Shown: in pieces, positions 53,927-63,237 of the stretch
Numbering within the stretch: the first letter of the stretch is position 1
Layout: each line of letters begins with the position of its first letter
From: Flavisphingomonas formosensis
GTDB lineage: Bacteria; Pseudomonadota; Alphaproteobacteria; Sphingomonadales; Sphingomonadaceae
Direction: 5' to 3'
Assembly: GCF_009755815.1 (NCBI RefSeq)
Contig: NZ_WRPK01000016.1
Span: 17,977 to 81,976, forward strand
DNA length: 64,000 bases
The notes under the pieces: generated by a model
Told to the model about the DNA's origin: nothing
The model's database searches: none
What the model saw: the letters and a program-made list of their open reading frames with translations, nothing else
Position numbers and translations under genes: made by a program

Positions 53927-54002
53927 CTGCCCGCCCGGCAGCTGAACCCGTCTGTCCCCTTTGAACCGCCAATGGATCCGGCGGCGGCAAAGGGGGTGAC
54001 GA

Positions 54003-56585
54003 GTGAATCTGACATATCGGAGATTGCGGCGCGCGGTGATGATCGGCTCGGCGACGACCGTGCTCGGCTGTGCGTCGCCGGCCCTGGCTCAGCCGATCGG
54101 GGAGCATGGCTATGACGTCGCGCCGCAGAGCCTGGCGTCCGCGCTGCGCGAGGTAGCCAAGCAATCGGGTCTCGAGCTGATCATAAGGGGCGACCTCGTC
54201 AAAGGCCGGCGTACGGGAGCGCTCAAGGGCAGCTTTACGCCCGAACAGGCGCTGGCAACCCTGCTTTCAGGAAGCGGGCTCGTCGCGGACGTCTCCGACG
54301 GTATCGTCACCATCAGGGGGCGAACGACGCCGCCGGGCGAGGCTCTGAGCGGCCCGGGGGATCGGGCCGACATCGTCGTGACCGGCTCGCGGATCCGCGG
54401 CGCTCCTTCCTCATCGCCGGTCATCGCGCTCTCGCAGAAAGACATGCTGCTCCAGGGCAAGACCAATCTCGGCGAGGCGATCCGCAGCCTCCCCCAGAAT
54501 TTCTCGGGTGGCCAGAATCCGGGTGTCGGCATCGGCAATTTCGGGAGCAACACCACCAATTTCAACGGGACGTCGAGCCTCAATCTGCGCGGTCTCGGCG
54601 CAGATGCCTCGCTGACGCTCCTGAACGGGCACAGGCTCGCCTATGACGGCGCCCTCCAGTCGGTGGATATCTCCGCGATCCCGCTCGCCGCGGTCGACCG
54701 CATCGAGGTGGTCGCCGACGGCGCATCCGCCCTCTACGGGTCGGATGCGGTCGGCGGCGTCGCCAACGTCATCCTCAAACGCGATTTCGAGGGCGCCGCC
54801 CTGTCCGCCCGCTTCGGCGCCGCGACCGACGGCGGCGACGTCCAGCAGCAATATTCGCTGGTATTCGGGCACAAATGGGCGACCGGCGGCTTTATCGCCG
54901 CCTACAGCTACGAGCATGACACGCCCATCCTGGCGCGGCAGCGCTCCTATGCGCGCGGGCTCTTCGGAGAGGCCGACCTGCTGCGTTCCCAAAGCATTCA
55001 CAATGCGTTGTTCAGCGGCCACCAGGAGCTCGCCGCAGGCGTCGAGATCGCGCTCGACGCGGTCTACAGCCGCCGGGCGACGGGCGGCAACATCCCCTAT
55101 ACGACGACTAACGATGTCCTGTTCAGCGGACAGATCGACCGGACGAAGGCCCAATCCTACTCGCTGGCGCCTTCGCTGAAGGTCGGCCTCGGCAGCAACT
55201 GGATCGCCAACCTCGTCGGCACCTATGCGAAGGACAAGACCCGGGCGCACTCGGACTATTACAGCGGCGGCGACATCTTTTTCGTCTATGGCGGCTGCAA
55301 CTGCAACGCGCTCCGGTCCGCCGAGCTCAACGCCGAAGGTCCACTGTTCGACCTGCCGGGCGGCAGCGCCCGGCTCGCGGTCGGCGGTGGCTATCGCTGG
55401 ATCGGCTATGCGGTGTCCGACCTGGTCTCCCGCATCTATTCGGCCTCGCGCGATTCCTATTATGGCTATGGCGAGCTCTTCCTGCCGTTCGTGGGACGCG
55501 ACCAGCAGATCCCGTTCGTCGACCGGCTCTCGGTGAGCGCCGCCTTGCGCTATGAAAATTACCCCGGCATGGACAAGGTGGTGACGCCGAAGATCGGCCT
55601 GATCTACGCGCCGAGCGCGGATCTCGACATCAAGGCCAGCTGGGGCAAGTCGTTCAAGGCCCCCACCCTCGTCCAGGAATATTTCCCGCAATTCGCCTAT
55701 GTCTATCCGACCAGCGAGGTCGGTGGTGCCGGTCTGCCGGCCGCGTCGACCGTGCTCTATCTCGAAGGCGGCAACACAAGGCTCAAGCCGGAGCGCGCAA
55801 CCACCTGGAGCGCGACGCTGGTACTGCACCCCCGCCCGCTGCCGGGCCTGCAGATCGAAGCCAGCTATTTCGACATCCGCTATCGCGACCGCGTCGTCCA
55901 GCCGATCGTGTCAACCTCGGGCATATTGTCGAACCCGATCTACCAGGACCTGATCGCCTATGATCCGTCCGACGCGCAGATCGACGAGGCGATCGGCCGT
56001 GCGGCATCGGGCCTCAGCAATCCCTTCGGCATCGTCTATGATCGCAACGACGTCATCGCCATCGTCGACAACCGCAATCTGAACGTCGCGGAGCAGCGGC
56101 TCCACGGCATCGATCTTCTCGCACGCTATCGCCACGATCTCGGCAACGGCGGCTCGCTTACCTTCACCGCCAACGGCAGCTATCTCCACAGCAGGCAGCG
56201 GCTGAGCGCTGGCCAGCCTGCCATTCCACTCGCTGGCACGATCTTCAACCCGCCCCATTTTCGCGGACGCACGGGACTCGTCTTGGACAACCGGTCGATC
56301 GTCCTCGCATCCTATCTGTCCTATGTCGGCGGGGTGACCGACAATCGTTCGGCAACGATCCGGCATGTCGGAGCGATGACCACCCTCGATCTCACGGCCC
56401 AGCTCCGGCTCGACCGGGCGGCAGGGATTTTCCGTGACATCGATCTGACACTCTCGGCCCAGAACATCCTGAACGACAAGCCGAGCGTCATCTTCAACAG
56501 CGTCGCCTATCGGACGCCCTATGATTCCACCAACTACTCCCCGGTCGGTCGTTTCGTCAGCCTCACCATCTCGAAGCGGATCTGA
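54003..56585 (+). CDS. STN-domain TonB-dependent receptor (lasso-peptide receptor)
   Basis: This 860-residue receptor is read from a GTG at 54003, behind GGGGGTGA. After the signal peptide (ending LAQP) residues ~38-105 are an STN domain (YDVAPQSLASALREVAKQSGLELII, GSFTPEQALATLLSGSGL) that transmits ligand binding to FecR. A TonB box-like DIVVTGSRIRG, a plug (SLNLRGLGADASLTLLNGHRL, VEVVADGASALYGSDAVGGVANVIL) and a barrel ending in VSLTISKRI follow. In sphingomonad lasso loci this receptor imports the lasso peptide, possibly with a metal, for hydrolysis by the isopeptidase, whose gene overlaps its stop. Confidence 0.92.
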   Translation: MNLTYRRLRRAVMIGSATTVLGCASPALAQPIGEHGYDVAPQSLASALREVAKQSGLELIIRGDLVKGRRTGALKGSFTPEQALATLLSGSGLVADVSDGIVTIRGRTTPPGEALSGPGDRADIVVTGSRIRGAPSSSPVIALSQKDMLLQGKTNLGEAIRSLPQNFSGGQNPGVGIGNFGSNTTNFNGTSSLNLRGLGADASLTLLNGHRLAYDGALQSVDISAIPLAAVDRIEVVADGASALYGSDAVGGVANVILKRDFEGAALSARFGAATDGGDVQQQYSLVFGHKWATGGFIAAYSYEHDTPILARQRSYARGLFGEADLLRSQSIHNALFSGHQELAAGVEIALDAVYSRRATGGNIPYTTTNDVLFSGQIDRTKAQSYSLAPSLKVGLGSNWIANLVGTYAKDKTRAHSDYYSGGDIFFVYGGCNCNALRSAELNAEGPLFDLPGGSARLAVGGGYRWIGYAVSDLVSRIYSASRDSYYGYGELFLPFVGRDQQIPFVDRLSVSAALRYENYPGMDKVVTPKIGLIYAPSADLDIKASWGKSFKAPTLVQEYFPQFAYVYPTSEVGGAGLPAASTVLYLEGGNTRLKPERATTWSATLVLHPRPLPGLQIEASYFDIRYRDRVVQPIVSTSGILSNPIYQDLIAYDPSDAQIDEAIGRAASGLSNPFGIVYDRNDVIAIVDNRNLNVAEQRLHGIDLLARYRHDLGNGGSLTFTANGSYLHSRQRLSAGQPAIPLAGTIFNPPHFRGRTGLVLDNRSIVLASYLSYVGGVTDNRSATIRHVGAMTTLDLTAQLRLDRAAGIFRDIDLTLSAQNILNDKPSVIFNSVAYRTPYDSTNYSPVGRFVSLTISKRI

Positions 56586-58624
56586 TGTCATTCATCCGTG
56601 GACTGGCGGTGGTGGCGCTGCTGGCGTGCGCGGTGTCGGGCAGCCGCGCGAGCGCCGCCCTGATGCCCTCCGATCCCTGTTCCGATCTTCTTCCCGGCCC
56701 GGTGACTGGATATAAGCGGGGCCTGCTGGCGGAAGATCTCGTCCGGCTGCGCGATATCGGGCGTCCCGATGGATCGCTGTCCGGAGACAGTCCGATCGCG
56801 ATTTCACCGGACGGGCAACGTGTCGCCTTCCAGCTACGCCGGGCGGATCCGGTCACCAACAGTTATTGCCTCGCCATGATCGTCATGGAGTTGCGGCCCG
56901 GTGCGCGGCCGCTGATCGTCGATCGGGGCGGTTCGCTGATTCTCATGACCTACGATCTCTGGGGCATGGCGGAATGGGAGAGCGGCACGCCCCGGGTGAT
57001 CACGCCGCGCTGGTCGCCCGACGGGCAGTGGATCGCCTTTCTCAAGCGCGTCGACGGGGTGACCCAGGTCTGGCGTGCACGGTTCGATGGTCGCGAGGCG
57101 CGGGCCGTGACCCGCTCGGCCGACGACGTCGTGGCTTTCGCCTGGGCCGGCGATGGCGGCCTATTTTTCTCGACGCGGCCGGACATTGCACGCGAGAAGA
57201 GCGACATCGAGCGCGAGGGCCGGTCGGGTTTCCTGTTCGACGACCGCTTCCAGGCACTGGCGGGGAACCGCCCCATGCCACGAGCGACCGCCACGCCGGC
57301 CGCATTCCATGTCGACGCGGTCAGCGGACAGGTTCGCGCGGCGGCGCCGGCAGAGAAGGCGCAGCTTGACGCATCCGGTGACGGCGGCGCCAGCCCGTCA
57401 TCCCTGACGACTGCAACAAGAGATGGAGAAAGGGCCTGGGTCGCCGCCCGGGATGCCGGTCTCTACTCCTCGCCGACGATGATTTCGGCGACGCTGGCCG
57501 ACCAAAGGACCGCGCACTGCACACAAGCCCCGTGCGACAGGGTCGTGGCGCTCTGGTGGCCGTCCGGCGAGCACGATATCCTGTTCCTAGCGCGGACCGG
57601 ATGGGGCCGGAGCGCGCTCGGCCTCTATCGCTGGAACCCCGCCACCGGCAGGTCGCGGCGCATCCTCGAGACGGAGGATCTGCTTATCGGCTGCCGAATG
57701 GCCACGACCCGCCTCATCTGCCTCAGGGAGGGATCGGCGACGCCGCGGCATATCGTCGCGATCGACATCATGGACGGTCGAGCCGAGACGATATTCGATC
57801 CCAATCCGGACTATGCTGCACTCCGGCTGGGCAAGGTCCAGCGCCTGCACTGGCGCAACGACCGCGGCATCGAATGCTTCGGTGACCTCGTCCTGCCGCC
57901 GGATCACCGGGCCGGACAACGCCATCCGATGATCGTCGTGCAATATCAGTCACGCGGCCTTTTGCGCGGCGGCACGGGCGACGAATATCCGATCCAGCTG
58001 TTTGCGGCACACGGCTTTGCGGTGCTGAGTGTCGAACGTCCGCCCGAGGTCGGAACCTTCACCCCCGCACGCGACGCGGTCGGGTTCGAGCGGGCGAACA
58101 TCACGGGCTGGGCGGATCGGACGAGCGTGCTCTCCGCCCTGCTCGGTGGCGTCCACCTCGCCATTTCACGCGGCGCCATAGACGAACGCCGCATCGGATT
58201 GAGCGGTCTCAGCGACGGTGTTTCCACGGTCCAGCATGCGCTGATCGCGACCAGCATGTTCTCGGCGGTCGCCATCAGCCAGTGCTGCGACGATCCCCAA
58301 ATCCAGACGCTCTATGTCGGATCGCAGTTCGCCGACTTTCTGGAGCAGGCGGGCTATCCCCGCGCTGGTGAAGACAGGCCGGACTTCTGGGCACGGCATT
58401 CGCTGGCTCTCAATGTGGAGAAGGTAACCGCACCCATCCTGATCCAGGTCGCGGACGAGGAATATCGCTCGGCGCTGCAGACCTACGCGGCACTGCGGCG
58501 ATATGGCAAGACGGTGGAGATGTTCGTTTATCCCGGCGAGCATCATATCAAATGGCAGCCAGCTCATCGTCTCGCTGTCTATGGGCGCAATCTCGACTGG
58601 TTCAGCCGCTGGCTGCGACCCTGA
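56585..58624 (+). CDS. Lasso-peptide isopeptidase (AtxE-like, S9 family)
   Basis: This 679-residue protein starts at an ATG overlapping the receptor stop (TGATG). A signal peptide (LAVVALLACAVSGSRASA) directs export. The N-terminal part is a beta-propeller of the prolyl-oligopeptidase type (repeated ISPDGQRVAF and WSPDGQWIAFL segments). The C-terminal alpha/beta-hydrolase domain has Ser543 in GLSDG, Asp624 in VADEEY and His653/654 in PGEHHIKW. AtxE-like enzymes open the macrolactam of lasso peptides. The neighbouring FecI/FecR/receptor and the cyclase and B genes make this assignment firm, even though the S9 fold alone is general. Confidence 0.9.
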   Translation: MSFIRGLAVVALLACAVSGSRASAALMPSDPCSDLLPGPVTGYKRGLLAEDLVRLRDIGRPDGSLSGDSPIAISPDGQRVAFQLRRADPVTNSYCLAMIVMELRPGARPLIVDRGGSLILMTYDLWGMAEWESGTPRVITPRWSPDGQWIAFLKRVDGVTQVWRARFDGREARAVTRSADDVVAFAWAGDGGLFFSTRPDIAREKSDIEREGRSGFLFDDRFQALAGNRPMPRATATPAAFHVDAVSGQVRAAAPAEKAQLDASGDGGASPSSLTTATRDGERAWVAARDAGLYSSPTMISATLADQRTAHCTQAPCDRVVALWWPSGEHDILFLARTGWGRSALGLYRWNPATGRSRRILETEDLLIGCRMATTRLICLREGSATPRHIVAIDIMDGRAETIFDPNPDYAALRLGKVQRLHWRNDRGIECFGDLVLPPDHRAGQRHPMIVVQYQSRGLLRGGTGDEYPIQLFAAHGFAVLSVERPPEVGTFTPARDAVGFERANITGWADRTSVLSALLGGVHLAISRGAIDERRIGLSGLSDGVSTVQHALIATSMFSAVAISQCCDDPQIQTLYVGSQFADFLEQAGYPRAGEDRPDFWARHSLALNVEKVTAPILIQVADEEYRSALQTYAALRRYGKTVEMFVYPGEHHIKWQPAHRLAVYGRNLDWFSRWLRP

Positions 58625-58872
58625 CTCCGACCTCCGTATTTCCATCACAGAGGACAGCTTTCCACCCCTTTCCGCTGGAGGTACTTATCCTGCAATTTTT
58701 GAACATGGGAGATACGCAGGATAAATGCCCGCCTTTAAAGGCACATTATATCATCGGCCCGTTTTCAGCCATCGATTATCCTGCAATTTTTGATCGGCGA
58801 TTACGCAGGACCGCAGACTATATGGACCGACATTGGAAGCGACACGATCCGAAGCCGTCGATGGCGACGGAG
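58625..58872. other. Intergenic stretch with two inverted-repeat units
   Basis: I see no gene here. It contains TTATCCTGC (58685-58693) paired with GCAGGATAA (58716-58724), and a second copy, TTATCCTGC (58776-58784) paired with GCAGGA (58805-58810). Both units have AATTTTTGA after the left arm, so they are direct repeats of an inverted-repeat element 91 bp apart. Confidence 0.7.
58685..58810. repeat. Paired TTATCCTGC/GCAGGATAA inverted-repeat units
   Basis: The first unit is TTATCCTGC-N22-GCAGGATAA (58685-58724), the second TTATCCTGC-N20-GCAGGA (58776-58810), the latter with a degenerate outer right arm. Such 9-bp arms around a ~20-bp core resemble recombination core sites or REP-type hairpins. 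They sit exactly before the duplicated hipA/cyclase segment. Confidence 0.6.
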
Positions 58873-58962
58873 CCGTACTGGCGCGACGTCGCGGCGGGCC
58901 TCGACCTGACCGGCGTCCAGATCGACCGGATAGGCAGCGCCTTCGAACGTGAGATGTGCTGA
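58873..58962 (+). pseudogene. HipA C-terminal fragment (duplicate)
   Basis: This ~30-codon piece ends in WRDVAAGLDLTGVQIDRIGSAF, almost the same as the C-terminus of the intact HipA (WRDVAAGLGLTGVQIDRMASAF). It is the left end of a direct duplication and has no N-terminal or kinase parts. Confidence 0.88.
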
Positions 58963-59020
58963 AGGCCCCATTCTGGCGGACGCTCTATAGCGCCAATAGA
59001 CCTCCGCCCAAAAGGCCGCT

Positions 59021-59668
59021 CAGCCGACCCAGGCTCTTGCCCACGCCTCGATGTCCGCAAGGTCGAGCAGCCGGATATAGTCCTCGCCGACCGTTGGACC
59101 CGACCTCGCCAGACGGGCCCTGATCTGTTCGGCGTCGACGATCCGGTTCTGGGCGAGGAGACCCTCGCCCAGAAAATCGATGAGTGTCCCGCGGTTGTGC
59201 TCGAGAATGTCGACGAGCAGGCCATCGGCACCGCCCTTCGAACGCCGCTCGAGCACCGCCGCCGGCAGGTCGGTCGCGAACGCCGCCCGCGCGACGGCGC
59301 GGTTGATCCCGCCGGAGCACCACATCCAGGTCGGTATCCGCAGACAGAGTTCGACCAGAGGTTGGGATGACAGGGGCGAGATCATCGGGATATCCCGTCC
59401 CGCGGAAAGGCCTCCTGATGATAATGCGCCTGGACGAGCCGCGCGATATGCGCTGCCCTGCCGGGCAGGATCCTGTCGGATGGCGGCAACCAGGGATGCT
59501 CGCGCGGGCCCCTTTGCTGCGCGACGACCTCCGCGCTGAGCAGGCGCGTGTCCACCCGCCATCGATAGGGACGCCGCCCTCCGAGCAGCCTGCCGGCGGC
59601 CAGTCGGAGGATCGTCCAGACGCTGCATCCGGTCAGCCGGACCACGTCTTCGACGGTACGCCCCCGTA
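59021..59668 (-). pseudogene. C-terminal fragment of the lasso cyclase gene, frameshifted
   Basis: This minus-strand segment duplicates the last ~215 codons of the cyclase gene at 61489-63237. Most DNA positions agree by eye. It starts at the codons for TVEDVVRLTGC and ends at the same stop region (AWARAWVG versus AWARAWDG). A single-base deletion near 59398 (TCCCGCGG in place of TCCCCGCGG) shifts the frame, so the two parts lie in two frames. It has no N-terminal domain or SGGLDSS motif, so it cannot be functional. The junction at its right end (59668) is where homology to the intact gene stops. Confidence 0.9.
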
Positions 59669-59775
59669 GGCGCACCCTCGGACACACATCGCCGAAAAGA
59701 GGAAGGTGGGGCCGTCGCGACTTGGCGCGACCAGTTTATCTAACGATGCTCGAAAAAAAGTGCGCTATCGCGTTT

Positions 59776-59797
59776 AGTGCCACTTTTATGGAGCACT
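59776..59797. promoter_or_regulatory. Palindromic operator candidate 1 before hipBA
   Basis: AGTGCCAC-TTTTAT-GGAGCACT is a near-perfect palindrome about 85 nt before the HipB start. It resembles the second site at 59862-59877. The standard HipB sequence TATCC-N8-GGATA is not present, so binding by this HipB is inferred from position. Confidence 0.5.
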
Positions 59798-59861
59798 CTC
59801 CAAATCCGTCCGCTTGCAATATATCACCTCGCATCTTAAATGGGGCGTTAGCTCGATTATG

Positions 59862-59877
59862 GCACACTTTATGGTGC
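59862..59877. promoter_or_regulatory. Palindromic operator candidate 2 before hipBA
   Basis: GCAC-ACTTTATG-GTGC lies 4 nt before the HipB start codon and shares the GCAC/GTGC arms and TTTATGG core with the first site. Occupancy would block transcription or translation initiation, fitting autoregulation of hipBA. Confidence 0.48.
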
Positions 59878-59881
59878 AGAT

Positions 59882-60205
59882 ATGAAAAACTCCATGGCAC
59901 AAGCCGCATTGCCCTTCCCAGTGCGTAAGGCCGTCGCCAAGCTTGGTACGGACATCGCCACGGCCCGCAAGCGGCGACGCTTGACCATGGCGATGGTCGC
60001 TGAGCGTGCATTCATCAGCCGGAATACGTTGACGCGAATCGAGCGGGGCGATCCAGGCGTCGCACTTGGCATCTATGCCAGCGTGCTATTCGTATTGGGA
60101 CTAGCGGAAGGCATCGGGACGCTCGCCGACCCGCTCAACGACAGAGTAGGCCTATCGCTGGAAGCTGAGCGCCTGCCTCAACGCGCGCGATCCTCGAGAG
60201 CCTAG
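59882..60205 (+). CDS. hipB: HipB-like XRE-family antitoxin
   Basis: This 107-residue protein starts at the ATG at 59882. It is a lambda-repressor-like HTH protein (VAKLGTDIATARKRRRLTMAMVA, ERAFISRNTLTRIERGDPGVALG) with a short C-terminal tail, the plan of HipB antitoxins. Its stop lies 2 bp before the HipA start, as in known hipBA operons. It should bind and silence HipA and repress the operon through the palindromes upstream. Confidence 0.87.
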   Translation: MKNSMAQAALPFPVRKAVAKLGTDIATARKRRRLTMAMVAERAFISRNTLTRIERGDPGVALGIYASVLFVLGLAEGIGTLADPLNDRVGLSLEAERLPQRARSSRA

Positions 60206-60207
60206 CG

Positions 60208-61446
60208 ATGGACCGGGAACTCGACGTCCATCTCGACTGGCAAGGCGATACCATTTTGGTTGGCCGCCTCTGGGCTCGTTCGCGAGGACAACGCGAAACC
60301 GCATCGTTCGAATATGATGCCGCATGGATTGCACACCCGGCAAACTTCGCGCTCGATCCGGCGCTCCCGCTTGCGCGTGGCCAATTTCACGTCGGAGGTC
60401 TGTTCAACGCCTTTACAGATCCCGCGCCCGATCGCTGGGGACGCAATCTCCTGAAGCGCCGCGAGCGGCAACACGCGAAAGCGGAGGCTCGGCAGCCGAG
60501 GACTCTGCTCGATATCGATTATCTGACCTTGGTCGAAGACGTGACCCGACTGGGCGCGTTGCGTTTTGCCGAAGCCGGCACCGGGGACTTCTTGTCACGA
60601 TCCGATCGGCCGATTCCACCCCTGGTCAGTCTTGGCACCCTGCTCTCCGCCGCCACGCGCGTGATCAACGACAAGGAAAGCGATGACGATTTACGCCTGT
60701 TGCTGGCGCCTGGCGCCTCGCTCGGCGGTGCAAGACCCAAGGCGATCGTCCTCGACCAACAGGGTCATCCGATGCTCGCCAAATTTCCCAGTCCCACCGA
60801 TGATTGGCCGGTACCGCGCTGGGAGGCAACCGCGATGGAACTCGCCAGAGCAGCCGGGATCGATGTGCCTGTCTCCTATCTGCACATCGTCAAGAAGCGG
60901 CCCATTTTCATGATGCAACGTTTCGATCGGGATGAAACCGGTCGGCGTATCCCCTTCATGTCGGCGCTGACCGCCCTCGGCGCATCGGATGGCGAGGTAC
61001 GCAGCTATATCGAGCTGCTCGATCTCCTCCGGCGGGACGGCGCGACGCCCGAACGCGACGCCGCCCAGCTCTGGCGTCGCATGATATTCAACATTCTGAT
61101 CTCCAACACCGACGACCATCTGCGCAACCATGGTTATCTCCGCTTCGCTGGCGGATGGCGGCTCGCACCGGCCTATGATCTCAATCCGATGCCGACCGAC
61201 GTGAAGCCCCGGCATCATGCGCTGACGCTTGACGGCGAGGACGATACCGCCTCGCTCGACACCGCCCTTTCCGTCGCCGGTTATTTTGGACTGACGCTGG
61301 AAAAGGCACGATCCATTGCCGCCGAGGTCGGTGCGGCCGTGCTGGCCTGGCGCGATGTTGCGGCAGGCCTCGGCCTGACCGGCGTCCAGATCGACCGGAT
61401 GGCCAGCGCCTTCGAACATGGGGATATCTTGAAGGCCGTGGCCTGA
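60208..61446 (+). CDS. hipA: HipA-like Ser/Thr kinase toxin
   Basis: This 412-residue protein has the HipA layout: an N-terminal domain (DLHVDWQ-like start, GRLWARSRGQRETASFEYDAAW) and a kinase domain with the P-loop-like ASLGGARPKA, MQRFDRDETGRRIPFMSALTALG, and the catalytic ISNTDDHLRNHGYL and APAYDLNP (ATP/Mg) motifs. All key residues appear present. HipA phosphorylates glutamyl-tRNA synthetase in E. coli; the target here is unknown. Its last ~30 codons are duplicated at 58873-58962. It sits within the lasso locus and is convergent with the cyclase gene. Confidence 0.93.
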   Translation: MDRELDVHLDWQGDTILVGRLWARSRGQRETASFEYDAAWIAHPANFALDPALPLARGQFHVGGLFNAFTDPAPDRWGRNLLKRRERQHAKAEARQPRTLLDIDYLTLVEDVTRLGALRFAEAGTGDFLSRSDRPIPPLVSLGTLLSAATRVINDKESDDDLRLLLAPGASLGGARPKAIVLDQQGHPMLAKFPSPTDDWPVPRWEATAMELARAAGIDVPVSYLHIVKKRPIFMMQRFDRDETGRRIPFMSALTALGASDGEVRSYIELLDLLRRDGATPERDAAQLWRRMIFNILISNTDDHLRNHGYLRFAGGWRLAPAYDLNPMPTDVKPRHHALTLDGEDDTASLDTALSVAGYFGLTLEKARSIAAEVGAAVLAWRDVAAGLGLTGVQIDRMASAFEHGDILKAVA

Positions 61447-61488
61447 CGGATGCCTATCGCGTCCATAGACGCGCTCCCAAATGCCTGT

Positions 61489-63237
61489 TCAACCGTCCCA
61501 GGCTCTTGCCCACGCCTCGGCGTCCGCAAGGTCGAGCAGCCGGATATAGTCCTCGCCAACCGTTGGACCCGACCTCGCCAGACGGGCCCTGATCTGTTCG
61601 GCGTCGACGATCCGGTTCTGGGCGAGGAGACCCTCGCCCAGAAAATCGACGAGTGTCCCGCGGTTGCGCTCGAGAATGTCGACGAGCAGTCCATCGGGAC
61701 CACCCTTCGAACGCCGCTCGAGCACCGCTGCCGGCAGGTCGGGCGCGAACGCCGCCCGCGCGATGGCCCGGTTGATCCCGCCGGAGCACCACATCCAGGT
61801 CGGTATCCGCAGGCAGAGTTCGACCAGGGGTTGGGACGACAGGGGCGAGATCATCGGGATATCCCGTCCCCGCGGAAAGGCCTCCTGATGATAATGCGCC
61901 TGGACGAGCCGCGCGATATGCGCTGCCCTGCCGGGCAGAATCCTGTTCGATGGCGGCAACCAGGGATGCTCGCGCGGGTCCCTTTGCTGGGCGGCGACCT
62001 CCGCGCTGAGCAGGCGCGTGTCCACCCGCCATCGATAGGGACGCCGCCCTCCGAGCAGCCTGCCGGCGACCAGTCGGAGGATCGTCCAGACGCTGCATCC
62101 GGTCAGCCGGACCACGTCTTCAACGGTACGCCACGAACCGACGCCCAATCCTTCCGTCAAAAGCCGGTCCACCACGGGACTGACGGACTGGAGGAAGCAG
62201 AAGGTGCCGTCCCCTGAATTACCGGTGAACACCGCCTGCGCGCCCGCGTCTTGCGCGGCCTGCAGGCTGATGCGATCGATTTCCTGGCCGTAGCAGCGCG
62301 CGGTCGGCCTCGGCAGATGCGATCCGTCGCTATGGGTGACGTCGACCTGCGACGGGTCGAAGAACGCCTCGCGCAACGACAGACCGAGATGATCGGCGAC
62401 GGCGCGGGCGTAGCCACGCTCGTCGCCTTCGGGTTGAACGGTCGCAATCGTGAGGCAGGATATGTGCGCCGCAGCCTTGCGGAGCCCGGCCGCGACGATG
62501 GAAGAATCCAGGCCGCCGGAGATCTGCACGAGTAGCTCGTCGTAGCAGGATGCCCAGGCATGGATGCAGTTCAGCGTCGTGCGGCGAAGCCGTTCGACAG
62601 CCTCGGCACGATCGCTGATCTGTTCACGAGGCGACACGAACCGCCCGGGCGACCAGAGCTGATCGACATCGGCTTCGCCCGGCCCGAGCGTAAGACGATG
62701 TCCGCCCGGCAGCTCGACCACTTCCGTAAGGCAGGTTTCGCTGGTGCGCAGGTCGGGCTGGAGCAGATGCCGGCCGACACTCCCCCAATCGATCGCCGGT
62801 GTCGACAGCCGCGCCTGCCGGAGGGCTTCCAGGTCGGATGCCACGACCCAGATCCCTTCCGCCTTCAGATAATAGCAGGGTGCCGTGCCGACGGGATCGC
62901 GCACGATGTGCGTTCTTGAAGAATCCGGGCTTTCGAAGACCGAAACATAGCCGCCCCAATAGGACTCGACGAGTTCGCCGCCTCGCGATTGGCGGATACG
63001 GCCGGCCATCGCGTCGTCGAGCTGCTTCACCCGACTCATGTGGATCGTCGAAAAGAGATGGCCGATGACAGTCGTCGCGGAGAGCGGATTGCAGATCGCA
63101 TCGCCCTCGCCAGCGGTGAGCACGGTGAAGCGCCTGCCCGTCATCACCGGACGAAGCTCCGTACAGGCGGCGCAGCGCTCGACCAGCGGCTGGACGGCTT
63201 GCGCCGACCCGATCAGGATGAGGTAACGCAAGGCCAT
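61489..63237 (-). CDS. Lasso-peptide cyclase (asparagine-synthetase-like C protein)
   Basis: This 582-residue protein starts at the ATG overlapping the B-gene stop (TGATG). It is an asparagine synthetase B homologue without the N-terminal nucleophile Cys (MALRYLILIG). The N-terminal half is glutaminase-like (SRGGELVESYWGGYVSVFE, SDLEALRQ). The C-terminal ATP-pyrophosphatase domain has QISGGLDSSIVAAGL and SGDGTFCFLQS. C proteins adenylate the side-chain carboxylate of the lasso precursor to form the macrolactam ring with its new N-terminus. It is partly duplicated at 59021-59668. Confidence 0.92.
   Translation of the reverse strand: MALRYLILIGSAQAVQPLVERCAACTELRPVMTGRRFTVLTAGEGDAICNPLSATTVIGHLFSTIHMSRVKQLDDAMAGRIRQSRGGELVESYWGGYVSVFESPDSSRTHIVRDPVGTAPCYYLKAEGIWVVASDLEALRQARLSTPAIDWGSVGRHLLQPDLRTSETCLTEVVELPGGHRLTLGPGEADVDQLWSPGRFVSPREQISDRAEAVERLRRTTLNCIHAWASCYDELLVQISGGLDSSIVAAGLRKAAAHISCLTIATVQPEGDERGYARAVADHLGLSLREAFFDPSQVDVTHSDGSHLPRPTARCYGQEIDRISLQAAQDAGAQAVFTGNSGDGTFCFLQSVSPVVDRLLTEGLGVGSWRTVEDVVRLTGCSVWTILRLVAGRLLGGRRPYRWRVDTRLLSAEVAAQQRDPREHPWLPPSNRILPGRAAHIARLVQAHYHQEAFPRGRDIPMISPLSSQPLVELCLRIPTWMWCSGGINRAIARAAFAPDLPAAVLERRSKGGPDGLLVDILERNRGTLVDFLGEGLLAQNRIVDAEQIRARLARSGPTVGEDYIRLLDLADAEAWARAWDG

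Noticed and set aside
54411..55829. A 472-codon minus-strand frame opposite the STN receptor gene
   Set aside because: Shadow of the receptor frame, which has full STN, plug and barrel motifs.
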